55,050 nucleotides of DNA from DATAVB01 sp040414495 (GTDB taxonomy: Bacteria > Actinomycetota > Actinomycetes > Mycobacteriales > QHCD01), in the NCBI GenBank assembly GCA_040414495.1, contig JBEDUI010000151.1:1-55050 (forward strand). Reading direction: 5' to 3'. Numbering within the stretch: the stretch's first letter is position 1; every line of letters begins with the position of its first letter. The translations under genes and the position numbers were made by a program. This document shows positions 15,388-23,743 of the stretch, piece after piece. Under the pieces are notes generated by a model that searched no databases, was not told where the DNA came from, and worked only from the letters and a program-made list of their open reading frames with translations.

Positions 15388-16878
15388 GTGTCGATCCTTT
15401 CCGATCTGCTGGCCGAGCACACCACGCTGACCCCGCCCGACGTTGATCACCTGCAGCGGTTGGTCGGGGAATGGCAACTGCTCTCCGACCTTTCCTTCGC
15501 CGACCTGGTGTTGTGGGCCCCGACGTCGGGCGAGGAAGTCCTGTGTGTGGCGCAGGTTCGGCCGACCACCGGCCCAACCTCCTATCAGGACGACCGGGTC
15601 GGCCGCCGGCAGTCGTTGGATTCCGCGTTCGAATTGGCCGTCGCATTGCGGGAGGGACGGATCTGCCGGGAGGCCGACCCGGATTGGGACGGCGATCTGC
15701 CGGTGCGGCGGGAGGCAATTCCGGTGCGGCGGGACGGCCGGATCATCGCGCTGCTCTCCCGCGACACCAACCTGGCCTCGGCCCGATCGCCCAGTGCGCT
15801 GGAGTTGGCGTATCTGCAGGGCGCGGCCGAGCTGTGCCACATGATCGCCGAGGGCAGCTTTCCGGCGCCGGGGGAGGACCCCGAGGTACATGCCGGCCCG
15901 CGGGTCGGTGATGGCCTGCTGCGGCTGGATGTGGACGGCATGGTGACCTACGCCAGCCCGAATGCGTTGTCGGCCTACCGTCGCCTCGGCGTGACCGGCG
16001 ATGTGCGGGGGATCGCGCTGGCCTCGTTGACCCAGTCCCTGTCCAGCGATCCTTTCGACGGTGAAGAGGTCGCCGACCGGATCACCAAGTCACTGGAGGG
16101 CGCTACGCCGCCGCGAATGGAGGTCGAGGCGGACGGCGCCACGGTTCTGGTACGGGCGCTGCCGTTGCTTTTCGGTGGTCAGTCCCGGGGCGCGTTGGTG
16201 TTGGTACGGGACGTCACCGATGTCCGGCGCCGGGACCGGCAGTTGATGAGCAAAGACGCCACAATTCGCGAGATTCACCACAGAGTGAAGAACAATCTAC
16301 AGACCGTAGCGGCATTGTTGCGTCTGCAAGCCCGTCGGGTCGATGTGCCGGAGGCCCGGGAAGCCTTACAGGAGTCGGTTCGCCGGGTCAGCTCGATCGC
16401 GATGGTCCATGAGACATTGGCCATGTCGCCGGATGAAAAGGTGGAGTTCGACGGAATTGTCGACCGCCTGCTGGGAATGGTCGCCGAGGTTGCCGCTCCC
16501 GAATCGCCGGTACAGCTGTGCCGTAGCGGAGAGTTCGGTGAATTGTCAGCCGATATCGCGACTCCATTGGTGATGGTGCTCACCGAACTGATGCAGAACG
16601 CGGTCGAGCACGCATTCATCGGCAGCAGCGCGGGAACCGTTGAGGTGCTGGCAAACCGCTCGCCGCGGTCGCTACAGGTCATCGTCCGCGATGACGGAGT
16701 CGGACTTCCCAAGGGTTTTGATCTGGAATCGTCCGATCGACTCGGTCTGCAGATCGTCCGGACCCTGGTCGAATCCGAGTTGCGTGGTGCTATCGAGCTG
16801 GTCGTACGGCCCGATGGCGGTACCGACGCGGGCGTCACGGTGCCGCTGATTCACCGCAATGACGTCACCCAGACGTGA
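15388..16878 (+). CDS. pdtaS: Sensor histidine kinase PdtaS
   Basis: This 496-residue protein has no membrane segments and the architecture of mycobacterial PdtaS. A GAF-like domain fills about residues 1-150, a PAS-like domain about 170-285, then an HWE/HisKA_2 phosphoacceptor domain with EIHHRVKNNLQTVAALLRLQ (His297/His298) and a HATPase_c domain with ELMQNAVEHAF (N box) and DDGVGLPKGF (G1 box), LGLQIV. It starts at GTG 15388. PdtaS phosphorylates PdtaR, an RNA-binding antiterminator; no pdtaR lies in this window. Its place between the biotin carrier and whiB1 matches the mycobacterial order. A strong terminator follows. Confidence 0.92.
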   Translation: MSILSDLLAEHTTLTPPDVDHLQRLVGEWQLLSDLSFADLVLWAPTSGEEVLCVAQVRPTTGPTSYQDDRVGRRQSLDSAFELAVALREGRICREADPDWDGDLPVRREAIPVRRDGRIIALLSRDTNLASARSPSALELAYLQGAAELCHMIAEGSFPAPGEDPEVHAGPRVGDGLLRLDVDGMVTYASPNALSAYRRLGVTGDVRGIALASLTQSLSSDPFDGEEVADRITKSLEGATPPRMEVEADGATVLVRALPLLFGGQSRGALVLVRDVTDVRRRDRQLMSKDATIREIHHRVKNNLQTVAALLRLQARRVDVPEAREALQESVRRVSSIAMVHETLAMSPDEKVEFDGIVDRLLGMVAEVAAPESPVQLCRSGEFGELSADIATPLVMVLTELMQNAVEHAFIGSSAGTVEVLANRSPRSLQVIVRDDGVGLPKGFDLESSDRLGLQIVRTLVESELRGAIELVVRPDGGTDAGVTVPLIHRNDVTQT

Positions 16879-16925
16879 GCGTTGTTGATCCGCGGCTACC
16901 GGACAAAAGATTCGAATAGCGATTC

Positions 16926-16959
16926 ATCGAGCCGGGCCGGTACATCGGTCCGGCTCGAT
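16926..16959 (+). terminator. Terminator of pdtaS
   Basis: A 14-bp stem with one mismatch, from atcgagccgggccg (16926-16939) and cggtccggctcgat (16946-16959), around a 6-base loop, lies 47 bases after the pdtaS stop. Confidence 0.7.
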
Positions 16960-17260
16960 CAATGCGGAGTACGCGCCGCTCACCAGTGATGACCAACCGG
17001 TACAGCTAACGATCGGTGAGCGTGCCACTAACGGCCGAAAAGTAGTGAGTGCGCGCCTTTAACGAGTGACCGGATAGGAAGTTACTAAAGATGAGAAAAA
17101 TAACTGAAGATCAATTCTGCTGAGGAACGGTGAGCGATCTGTCCCTCGTGTGTCCCCGGCGATCGTCGCGCTGTGGCGCTTTCCCCGAGCGCGACGCTCC
17201 GCCGAAAACTGCGAAGCGGCCCGACACCCATCTGCCGGACCGCCTCTAAAGGCGTGCTGC
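16960..17260. other. Gene-free spacer between pdtaS and whiB1
   Basis: No convincing reading frame is present. Bases 17030-17130 are unusually AT-rich for this genome. An 8-bp perfect inverted repeat, gtcgcgct (17165-17172) and agcgcgac (17188-17195), lies further on. A small RNA or decayed DNA are both possible; nothing decides between them. Confidence 0.4.
17216..17243 (-). terminator. Probable whiB1 terminator
   Basis: gcggcccgac (17216-17225) and gccggaccgc (17234-17243) pair with two mismatches across an 8-base loop, 18 bases after the whiB1 stop on the reverse strand. Confidence 0.5.
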
Positions 17261-17512
17261 TCAGGCCATTCGGGCCCGAGCCCGTGCCCTGCGCCGCTTC
17301 AGCGCTCGCCTTTCGTCCTCACTCATGCCGCCCCAGACACCGGCGTCCTGGCCGCTCTCGAGTGCCCACGAAAGGCACTCTTGGGTCACCGGGCAACGAC
17401 GGCAGACGGCTTTGGCTTCTTCAACCTGTAGCAACGCTGGACCCGTGTTCCCAATAGGGAAGAAAAGCTCGGGGTCTTCGTCGCGACACAGCGCACGGTG
17501 GCGCCAATCCAT
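17261..17512 (-). CDS. whiB1: Iron-sulfur transcription factor WhiB1
   Basis: This 83-residue protein has all four cluster ligands at the WhiB1 positions (Cys9, Cys37, Cys40, Cys46), the GVWGG turn at 58-62 and a basic C-terminal tail (RRALKRRRARARARMA) that binds DNA. The [4Fe-4S] protein partners the primary sigma factor and its cluster reacts with nitric oxide in mycobacteria. Subgroup assignment rests on residue spacing and on position between pdtaS and the lipid kinase gene. GAGGAG lies nine bases before the ATG. A CRP-like palindrome about 100 bases upstream suggests cAMP-linked control, as known for mycobacterial whiB1. Confidence 0.93.
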   Translation of the reverse strand: MDWRHRALCRDEDPELFFPIGNTGPALLQVEEAKAVCRRCPVTQECLSWALESGQDAGVWGGMSEDERRALKRRRARARARMA

Positions 17513-17929
17513 CTCGCCATCTCCTCGGGTTTGTGTTCCGACAACGTCACTTACATCGCATCTGCGACGCGATTCGTAACGGGGAGTCGGGGATGTAGTC
17601 CCCCGGCCCGCTTGTGAATACTTTCACGAGCAGCGCCGTTGTCAAGAGTCCAGTTAGACGAACGTCACGGTCGTGAGCAACATCACCACTGGAAGCCCCG
17701 TTGCGTCACACCATGACATCAATCGATACCGGAATGCAACCATCACATTCAAAGACGCCGTTTCGATTGCCCTGAATGGTAGCGAGAGTTGCGGTTGGCC
17801 ACGACCCTGATTGCCAGCTTTGAGCGGCCCGGTTTTGCCTGCCCTGTAGGGAATCGCGGCAACTTTGCGATGATCGGGCGATACCGGAAATGATTACAGT
17901 GAGTGTGAATGTGCGCCTTTTTGGTGACG
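17513..17929. other. 417-bp gene-free region upstream of whiB1
   Basis: It holds the whiB1 promoter region with a small hairpin ggggatgtagtcccc (17589-17603) and a CRP-like site. The distal part (17650-17929) is relatively AT-rich; the only frame there, 88 codons on the reverse strand, overlaps the 3' end of the neighbouring gene and lacks codon bias typical of this genome, so I do not call it. Confidence 0.5.
17613..17628. promoter_or_regulatory. CRP/Cmr-like operator upstream of whiB1
   Basis: TGTGA-N6-TCACG (17613-17628) differs by one base from the TGTGA-N6-TCACA consensus. It lies about 100 bases before the whiB1 start. Mycobacterial whiB1 is known to be controlled by a CRP protein through sites in the same promoter. 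Confidence 0.6.
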
Positions 17930-18853
17930 TTATGCGACTACGTGAAGTGCATTCGGCACCGCACGGAAACATGTCGCTTCGCGATCTCCGACGTACTCGC
18001 CGTCAAGCTGTAACGAAATCGGACGGTTCGCGATGAACCTTAATTCGGCCTGATCGTGCAACCGGAGTTGATGGCGACCGTGCGGATTCGGATGGTTGCG
18101 GAACGCGAGCAAAGCCTGGCGTAACACTTTGCTCGGCTGCATCGATGTCATGGCGAACAGGTCAAGCCCGGTCTCGAACGACGCGTTCGGGCTGGGATTG
18201 ACCGGAAAGCGGCCAGCGTAGGTCCAAGGCGAGGTGTTCGACACGATGCCGAAGAACAATCCTTCGGTGGGTTCGACATCTGGCCGGTGGAGTGTGAGCG
18301 CCGGCGCGCGTCGATCCGTATCGGCAAAGAACTGTGCGAGGGCGGATCGCATGTACAAACCGGGTGTCGCATTACGGCCGCGGCCGCGGTGCCGCTCGAC
18401 CCGATGCACCACCTCGGCGTCGAGGCCCAGTCCGGCCGAGAAAGTGAACCAACGCGAATCGGCCATACCGAGCCCGATCGAGCGGGTTCGGTTGGCCCGC
18501 AGGGCATCCAGCAACTCACTGGTGGCCTGCAGCGGATCGCGGGAGAACCCGAGCGCCCGGGTGAAGACATTGGCCGAGCCGCCGGGAATCGCCGCCAGCA
18601 CAGGCAGATCGTCGCGCGGTCCGTCAGCCAGCAAACCATTGACGATTTCGTTGACGGTGCCGTCGCCACCCAACGCGACAACAAGGTCGACATGTTCTTC
18701 GGCCGCCTGGCGGGCCAGGGAGGTCGCGTGATCACGACCGTTGGTCTCGGCCACCTCGACCTTGAGCTCCCGGCCGAGGGCGCGGGCCAGAATGTCCCGT
18801 CCCTTTCGGGTGGTCGCCGTGGCCATCGGGTTCACGACGAGGACGGCACGCAT
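17930..18853 (-). CDS. Diacylglycerol kinase-family lipid kinase
   Basis: It encodes 307 residues from the ATG giving MRAVLVVNPMATAT. The DAGK catalytic signature is plain: VNPMATATTRKG, LVVALGGDGTVNEIVNGLL (nucleotide-binding GGDGT), AAIPGGSANVFTRALG, and a C-terminal beta-domain ending in PISLQLDGEYVGDREA. Members phosphorylate diacylglycerol, sphingoid bases or related lipids at the membrane. The mycobacterial neighbour of whiB1 (Rv3218) belongs to the same family, which supports conserved order. Upstream codons in this frame are not conserved in type, so the start is set at 18853. Confidence 0.87.
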   Translation of the reverse strand: MRAVLVVNPMATATTRKGRDILARALGRELKVEVAETNGRDHATSLARQAAEEHVDLVVALGGDGTVNEIVNGLLADGPRDDLPVLAAIPGGSANVFTRALGFSRDPLQATSELLDALRANRTRSIGLGMADSRWFTFSAGLGLDAEVVHRVERHRGRGRNATPGLYMRSALAQFFADTDRRAPALTLHRPDVEPTEGLFFGIVSNTSPWTYAGRFPVNPSPNASFETGLDLFAMTSMQPSKVLRQALLAFRNHPNPHGRHQLRLHDQAELRFIANRPISLQLDGEYVGDREATCFRAVPNALHVVA

Positions 18854-18925
18854 GAGCAGCAGCGTACCGGCCGGGCGGACGGGGTTTGCGCATGACGCGG
18901 CAGCGCCGGCGGGCCAGCCCTTACC

Positions 18926-19342
18926 ATGGGCTGCGTGCCAGGATCGATCGAAGAAACCCGGGAAAGCGCCCCACGGGAAGTTGTGGCGGCCGCCGCGCTG
19001 ACCGGTCTGGAAGGGCTCGCACTTATCGGCATCGCGATCCTGTTGGCGGTGAAGACCGCGACCAGCCACCCCAACAGCATTCTGGGTGCCCTGCTCGGTG
19101 CGTTGATCGCTTTTGTGGCCGGTGGTTGCCTGATCGCTTTGACCCGACCGTTGCTGTGGTGCCGGCGGTGGTCTCGTACGCCGATCGTCGTGTTGAACGT
19201 GCTATGGCTGCCGGTCGGATTCAGCCTGGCGTTCCAGGCCGGACTACCCGGTTACGGCGCGCCGTTGTTGGTCGTGGCGCTGGCCGTGCTGGTGTTGTTC
19301 GGTACGCCGGCTGGCCGCGGCGCATTCGACAACGAGGAATGA
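18926..19342 (+). CDS. Small integral membrane protein (Rv3217c-like)
   Basis: This 138-residue protein has four hydrophobic segments, about residues 20-43, 52-72, 85-103 and 108-127, with a short acidic N-terminus and C-terminus. It contains no catalytic motif. It is divergent from the lipid kinase gene and converges with sigF, 7 bases apart. Mycobacteria have a similar membrane protein gene at this place, which makes it an ancient neighbour; function unknown. ATG 18926 or GTG 18935 may start it. Confidence 0.75.
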   Translation: MGCVPGSIEETRESAPREVVAAAALTGLEGLALIGIAILLAVKTATSHPNSILGALLGALIAFVAGGCLIALTRPLLWCRRWSRTPIVVLNVLWLPVGFSLAFQAGLPGYGAPLLVVALAVLVLFGTPAGRGAFDNEE

Positions 19343-19349
19343 GCCGAAT

Positions 19350-20138
19350 TCACTTTTCGGTGAACAGCTGCTCCCGCAAGGTGGCGAGCGTACGAGCCAG
19401 CAATCGGGACACGTGCATTTGCGATATGCCCAATTCAGCGGCGATTTGTGACTGGGTCATGTTGCGGAAGAAACGCAGTAGCAGCAGGCGTTTCTCGCGT
19501 TCGGGCAACTGATCCATCAGCGGTTTGAGGGATTCCCGGTATTCAACCGCGATCATTGCTTCGTCTTCCGAGCCGAGGGTGTCGGCGACGGTCAGAGCGT
19601 CCTCTGTGGCCGGTGTGTCCAGCGACACGGTCGAATAGGCATTGGCCGATTCCAGGCCCTCCAGCACTTCCTCCTCGCTGACCTTCAACCGGTCGGCGAG
19701 CTGGCGGACCGTCGGCGCCTGGCCCAATTCCTGGGTCAGATCGGCCCGGGCCGAGGTCAGCGCGGCCCGCAACTCCTGCAGCCGACGGGGAACCCGTACC
19801 GCCCAACCCTTGTCGCGGAAATGCCGTTTGATCTCGCCGACCACGGTCGGCGTCGCGTACGTAGAGAATTCCACGCCGCGTTCGATATCGAACCGGTCGA
19901 CCGCCTTGATCAGACCGAGCGTGCCGACCTGGACCAGATCGTCGAGCGCCTCACCGCGGCCGGCAAAACGGCGGGCCAGATATTCGACCAGGGGCAGGTG
20001 CTTTTCGATCAGCGCGTCGCGCACCGCCCGCCGGCGCTCGCCATCCTCCGGTAGGTCACGCAATTCGGCGAACAGCGTGCGCACGTCGTCGTGATCGTCG
20101 TGCGCGGTCTGCTCGTCCCGATGGTCTGGGGACGTCAC
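19350..20138 (-). CDS. sigF: SigB/SigF-family sigma factor
   Basis: The 262-residue protein is a group 3 (SigF/SigB/SigG) sigma factor. Region 2 is LIEKHLPLVEYLARRFAGRGEALDDLVQVGTLGLIKAVDRFDIERGVEFSTYATPTVVGEIKRHFRDKGWAVRVPRRLQEL. Region 3 follows, and region 4 is LPEREKRLLLLRFFRNMTQSQIAAELGISQMHVSRLLARTL. The GTG start at 20138 overlaps the rsbW stop as GTGA, so anti-sigma and sigma are translationally coupled. In actinobacteria this factor governs stress or developmental genes. No anti-anti-sigma (RsbV) gene is in the window. Confidence 0.9.
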   Translation of the reverse strand: MTSPDHRDEQTAHDDHDDVRTLFAELRDLPEDGERRRAVRDALIEKHLPLVEYLARRFAGRGEALDDLVQVGTLGLIKAVDRFDIERGVEFSTYATPTVVGEIKRHFRDKGWAVRVPRRLQELRAALTSARADLTQELGQAPTVRQLADRLKVSEEEVLEGLESANAYSTVSLDTPATEDALTVADTLGSEDEAMIAVEYRESLKPLMDQLPEREKRLLLLRFFRNMTQSQIAAELGISQMHVSRLLARTLATLREQLFTEK

Positions 20139-20545
20139 GGGGCGATGCTCCGGGTCTTGCTCAGACCAATGGTCGTTTCGTGGTCCCGGGAGGTGTCGAC
20201 ACTGACCTCGCCGGCCAGCGCGGTCAGGACCATCCAGGCGAACGAGGTGGGCTCGGGCGCGGCGCCGGTCCGGGTCGCCGCGGTCACCGCGATGCCCAGT
20301 GCGTTCTCGCCCAGGGTGAGCCGGCAGATCAACTGCGCATCGGCCGCCGTATCGGGTAATAACAGCGCACACGCCTCGTCGACGGCGATGCGTAGGTCGT
20401 CGATCTCGTCGACCGTGAAGTCCAATCGCGCCGCCACGGCAGCGACCGCCGTTCGCAACAGCGAGACATACACCGAATCGGCCGGCACTCTTACTTCGAC
20501 CACATCTCCGCTGCGCGTGCGGGCCGGCTGATCGGTCACGGTCAT
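20135..20545 (-). CDS. rsbW: Anti-sigma factor RsbW/UsfX (GHKL kinase fold)
   Basis: The protein has 136 residues with the HATPase_c_2 fold. VRVPADSVYVSLLRTAVAAVAARLDFT is followed by the N-box helix DDLRIAVDEACALLL, and a degenerate G-box region follows. It is the expected binding partner and inhibitor of SigF, encoded downstream with a GTGA overlap. It starts only 30 bases after the stop of the upstream acetyltransferase gene, so its promoter either lies within that gene or it is read from further upstream. Confidence 0.85.
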   Translation of the reverse strand: MTVTDQPARTRSGDVVEVRVPADSVYVSLLRTAVAAVAARLDFTVDEIDDLRIAVDEACALLLPDTAADAQLICRLTLGENALGIAVTAATRTGAAPEPTSFAWMVLTALAGEVSVDTSRDHETTIGLSKTRSIAP

Positions 20546-20575
20546 CCTCTCCAGTTCAGTGAGCTGGTAGCCGTA

Positions 20576-21085
20576 CTACCCGCTGTGCCGGGTGGTTATA
20601 CCCGACCCCGAACCGAGCTCGGTGAGTGCGGTGCCGGTCAGCCGCCACACGGTCCATTCGTCCATTGGCCCAGCGCCCAGAGATTGGTAGAACGCATGGG
20701 CCGAGGTGTTCCAGTCCAGCACCGACCATTCCAGCCGGGAGTATCCGTTCTCGACGCAGATACGGGCCAACTCGGTCAGCAGCGCGCGTCCGAGGCCGGC
20801 CCGCCGCGACGTCGGCCGGACGAACAGGTCCTCCAGGTAGATACCGTGCGTACCGCGCCAGGTGGAGAAGTTCAGGAACCACAGGGCGAATCCGCTGACC
20901 TGCCCGTCAACCTCCCCGACATGACCGAATAGCGCTGGCCGCTCGCCGAACAACGCCTGGTGGAGTTGCTCGTCGGTGAGATGGCACTCCTGCGGCGCCC
21001 GCTCGTACTCGGCCAGCTCGTACACCAGCTGGACCATGACCGGGACATCGGACGGGGTGGCCGGGCGGACTCGCGTTTCGGTCAT
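20576..21085 (-). CDS. GNAT family N-acetyltransferase
   Basis: The 169-residue protein starts at ATG 21085, which overlaps the stop of the phosphatase gene by four bases (ATGA). The GNAT core shows VRPATPSDVPVMVQLVYELAEYE at the start, GFALWFLNFSTWRGTHGIYLEDLFVRPTSRRAGLGRALLTELARICVENGY (acetyl-CoA loop RRAGLG) and WSVLDWNTSAHAFYQSLGA. These segments match the diamine/thialysine acetyltransferase subgroup, so a small amine may be the acceptor; this is inference. Confidence 0.88.
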   Translation of the reverse strand: MTETRVRPATPSDVPVMVQLVYELAEYERAPQECHLTDEQLHQALFGERPALFGHVGEVDGQVSGFALWFLNFSTWRGTHGIYLEDLFVRPTSRRAGLGRALLTELARICVENGYSRLEWSVLDWNTSAHAFYQSLGAGPMDEWTVWRLTGTALTELGSGSGITTRHSG

Positions 21086-21693
21086 TGGCTGCCCTCGTGG
21101 TTCGGACCGGGCAGGTTCCACCGCACGATCGTGGGGGATTCGTGCTCGACGCCCAGCACGCACAACGTGGCCGGGTCGAGCTGCAACAGGGCACCGGCCG
21201 CGACCGGCAGCTGCAGATACCGGGCCGCGAGCACCCGGCCGAAATGGCCGTGCCCGATAACCAGCACGTCGCCGTCCCGGCGCAACCGCGTGATCTGCGC
21301 CAGCAACTGATCGGCCCGAGCACCTACCTCGGCCGCGGTTTCCCCGCCGGGCGGGTCACCGTTCCAGATCGTCCACCCTGGACGGTCGAGCCGGATTTCC
21401 TCGGTCGTAAGGCCTTCGTAGGCGCCGTAGTTCCATTCGGCCAGCTCGTCGGTGACCGCCGCACTGTCCACACCGGCCAGTGCCGCGGTGTCGCGGGCGC
21501 GGGAGAGCGGGCTGACCAGGACATGCCGGATCCGACCGGCCCGGGCGTTCAGCAACGGTCGCAGCGCCCGCGCCTGGGCCCGACCCGTGTCGGTCAACGG
21601 AATATCGGTCACGCCGGTGTGCTGACCGGACTTGCTCCACGACGTCTCGCCGTGCCGGCAGATCAGCAGCTCACCGTGCTCGTTGTCGGCCAT
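21082..21693 (-). CDS. Histidine phosphatase family protein
   Basis: The protein has 203 residues with the phosphoglycerate-mutase-like phosphatase core. LLICRHGETSWS carries the catalytic RHG motif with its histidine, followed by GVTDIPLTDTGRAQA, SPLSRARDTA, WNYGAYEGLTTEEI and the second catalytic site VLVIGHGHFGRVLAARYL. The NYGxYEG motif and length suit the broad-specificity acid phosphatase branch. It is coupled by ATGA overlap to the acetyltransferase gene. Substrate unknown. Confidence 0.88.
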   Translation of the reverse strand: MADNEHGELLICRHGETSWSKSGQHTGVTDIPLTDTGRAQARALRPLLNARAGRIRHVLVSPLSRARDTAALAGVDSAAVTDELAEWNYGAYEGLTTEEIRLDRPGWTIWNGDPPGGETAAEVGARADQLLAQITRLRRDGDVLVIGHGHFGRVLAARYLQLPVAAGALLQLDPATLCVLGVEHESPTIVRWNLPGPNHEGSQ

Positions 21694-21714
21694 CGGGACC
21701 TACCGTACGAGCTG

Positions 21715-22314
21715 TTATCGACCCGAGCGCAAGGAGGCGTACAGCTGCGTGCATTCCTCGTAGCTGGGCAACAGGCCGGCATCGCGCGCCTCGGCCAAGG
21801 TCGGGGCGGCGCGGTCCTTTTCGGACAGGATCGGGTCCTCGGGCAGATCCAGCCCGAGCGCCGGGTCGACCGGCGAGATGCCCTTTTCCCGGCCGGGGTT
21901 GTAGCCGGTGGAGCACAGGTAGCACACGACGCTGTCGTCCTCGAGCGCGATGACCGTGTGGCCCAAGCCCTCGGCGACGTAGACCGACCGGTAGTCGACG
22001 GTGTCCAGCCGGACCACGTCGTGCTGACCGAAGGTCGGCGAGCCGACCCGGATGTCGACGATGATGTCGAGCACGGCGCCGCGCGGGCAGTAGACGTACT
22101 TGGCCTGGCTCGGCGGCACCATCGCGTAGTGGACGCCGCGCACCACACCGCGCCGGGAGACGCTGTGATTGGTCTGCGCGAGGGTCAGCGGGTGGCCGAC
22201 CGCCTCGGCGACGGATTCGGCGGTGTACCAGTTGAGGAAGACACCGCGGTCGTCGGGAAACTGGGCGGGAGTGAACTCCCACGCGTCAGGGACCTGTAGC
22301 TCGCGTGCTTTCAC
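21715..22314 (-). CDS. rfbC: dTDP-4-dehydrorhamnose 3,5-epimerase family protein
   Basis: The 199-residue cupin-fold epimerase starts at GTG 22314 (another GTG lies two codons earlier). Characteristic segments are QFPDDRGVFLNWY, LAQTNHSVSRRGVVRGVHYAMVPPSQAKYVYCPRGAVLDIIVDIR (RGxHY with catalytic His) and VYVAEGLGHTVIALEDDSVVCYLCSTGYNP. It acts in dTDP-L-rhamnose-type deoxysugar synthesis, but no other rhamnose genes are near. The family also contains branch enzymes for other dTDP sugars. Confidence 0.85.
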   Translation of the reverse strand: MKARELQVPDAWEFTPAQFPDDRGVFLNWYTAESVAEAVGHPLTLAQTNHSVSRRGVVRGVHYAMVPPSQAKYVYCPRGAVLDIIVDIRVGSPTFGQHDVVRLDTVDYRSVYVAEGLGHTVIALEDDSVVCYLCSTGYNPGREKGISPVDPALGLDLPEDPILSEKDRAAPTLAEARDAGLLPSYEECTQLYASLRSGR

Positions 22315-22537
22315 GGGCACGGACGCTACCAGCGATGTACGTGCCGCGCTCCCGCGCCCCGGGCTGTGCGACACTCAGGCCCACTTCTCGGGAGACCCCC
22401 GGTCACCATGTCTGGCCCGCGTTCCGTATCGGAGCCGCCGGGCGCCGGCCGTGATCAATCGGCCAATTCCTGATACGCCGGGCCCGCGGTGGGTCCGTGC
22501 GTCGAGTTATTTACTGACGGGGGTACGGAGACCCAGC

Positions 22538-23716
22538 ATGATCAGTTCTCAGGACATTTTCGACCGGCACATCGGCGGCAAGCTGACAATGGCCAGCACG
22601 GTGCCGTTGGCCAACCGTGACGACCTCTCGATCGCCTATACGCCAGGGGTTGCCGAGGTGTGTACGGCGATCGCCGAGGATCCGGCATTAGCTGGCCGTT
22701 ATACGTGGACCAGCCGATTGGTGGCCGTGGTCAGTGACGGCACCGCGGTGCTCGGCCTGGGCGACATTGGGCCGCGGGCCGCATTGCCGGTCATGGAAGG
22801 AAAGGCCTGTCTGTTCAAGCGGTTCGCCGGCCTCGACGCGGTGCCGATCGTGCTGGACACCACCGATGTCGATGAAATCGTCGAAACCGTGATTCGGTTG
22901 GCGCCCTCGTTCGGTGGAATCAATCTGGAGGACATCAGCGCGCCGCGGTGCTTCGAGGTCGAACGGCAATTGATCGACCGGCTCGATATTCCGGTGATGC
23001 ACGACGATCAGCACGGCACGGCGGTGGTCGCGTTGGCGGCGCTGCGTAATGCGGTGCGGCTGACCGATCGTTCTTTGAGTGATGTGCGGGTGGTGATTTC
23101 CGGGGCCGGAGCGGCCGGAGTTGCCTGCGCCAACATTCTGCTCGCCGCCGGCGTCGGCGATATTACGGTGGCCGATTCGCGCGGCATAATCCACAGTGGA
23201 CGTACCGGTCTCACCCCGACCAAGAGTCGGCTGGCGGAAATCACGAACGCCTCCGGGCTGACCGGTTCCATTGAGGACGCGTTGCGCGGCGCCGACGTAT
23301 TCATCGGCGTTTCAGCCGGAACGGTGGCCGAGAGCGCGATCGCCAGCATGGCGCCCGATTGCATTGTTTTCGCGTTGGCGAATCCGCGTCCGGAAGTCGA
23401 TCCGCGAATTGCCCGTAAATACGCCAGCGTCGTGGCGACCGGACGCAGCGACGAGCCGAATCAGATCAACAACGTACTGGCATTTCCGGGCATATTCCGC
23501 GGCGCTTTTGACGCCGGCGCGCGGGAGATCACCGAAAAGATGAAGCTGGCCGCGGCCGATGCGTTGGCCGCCGTGGTGGCCGACGAGTTGCAACCGGACC
23601 GGATCGTGCCCAGCCCATTCGACGAGCGGGTCGCCCCAGCGGTGGCCGCGGCCGTCGCGGGGGCGAGCGATTCGGTGCTGGTCCCCGAGCCGGTAGCGCA
23701 GGCGCGTACGGCCTGA
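22538..23716 (+). CDS. Malic enzyme, short form
   Basis: This 392-residue NAD(P)-dependent malic enzyme lacks the phosphotransacetylase-like extension of long MaeB proteins. The catalytic residues are visible in SIAYTPGVAEVC (Tyr), MEGKACLFKRFAG (Lys), INLEDISAPRCFEVE and HDDQHGTAVV (metal Asp). The dinucleotide site is VVISGAGAAGVACANILL, followed by the NQINNVLAFPGIFRGAFD signature. It converts malate to pyruvate and CO2. The start is ATG 22538. The 160 bases upstream hold no gene. Confidence 0.92.
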   Translation: MISSQDIFDRHIGGKLTMASTVPLANRDDLSIAYTPGVAEVCTAIAEDPALAGRYTWTSRLVAVVSDGTAVLGLGDIGPRAALPVMEGKACLFKRFAGLDAVPIVLDTTDVDEIVETVIRLAPSFGGINLEDISAPRCFEVERQLIDRLDIPVMHDDQHGTAVVALAALRNAVRLTDRSLSDVRVVISGAGAAGVACANILLAAGVGDITVADSRGIIHSGRTGLTPTKSRLAEITNASGLTGSIEDALRGADVFIGVSAGTVAESAIASMAPDCIVFALANPRPEVDPRIARKYASVVATGRSDEPNQINNVLAFPGIFRGAFDAGAREITEKMKLAAADALAAVVADELQPDRIVPSPFDERVAPAVAAAVAGASDSVLVPEPVAQARTA

Positions 23717-23743
23717 GCCTGGCGCTCGTGTGAGGATCGAGCG

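Noticed and set aside
17706..17972. 88-codon reverse ORF upstream of whiB1
   Set aside because: No domain, no ribosome site, poor codon bias, and overlap with the end of the lipid kinase gene.
20546..20600. SigF-type promoter (GGGTAT-like -10) before rsbW
   Set aside because: GGGTA-like motifs exist on the reverse strand, but no matching -35 element lies at a proper distance, so it is not listed.
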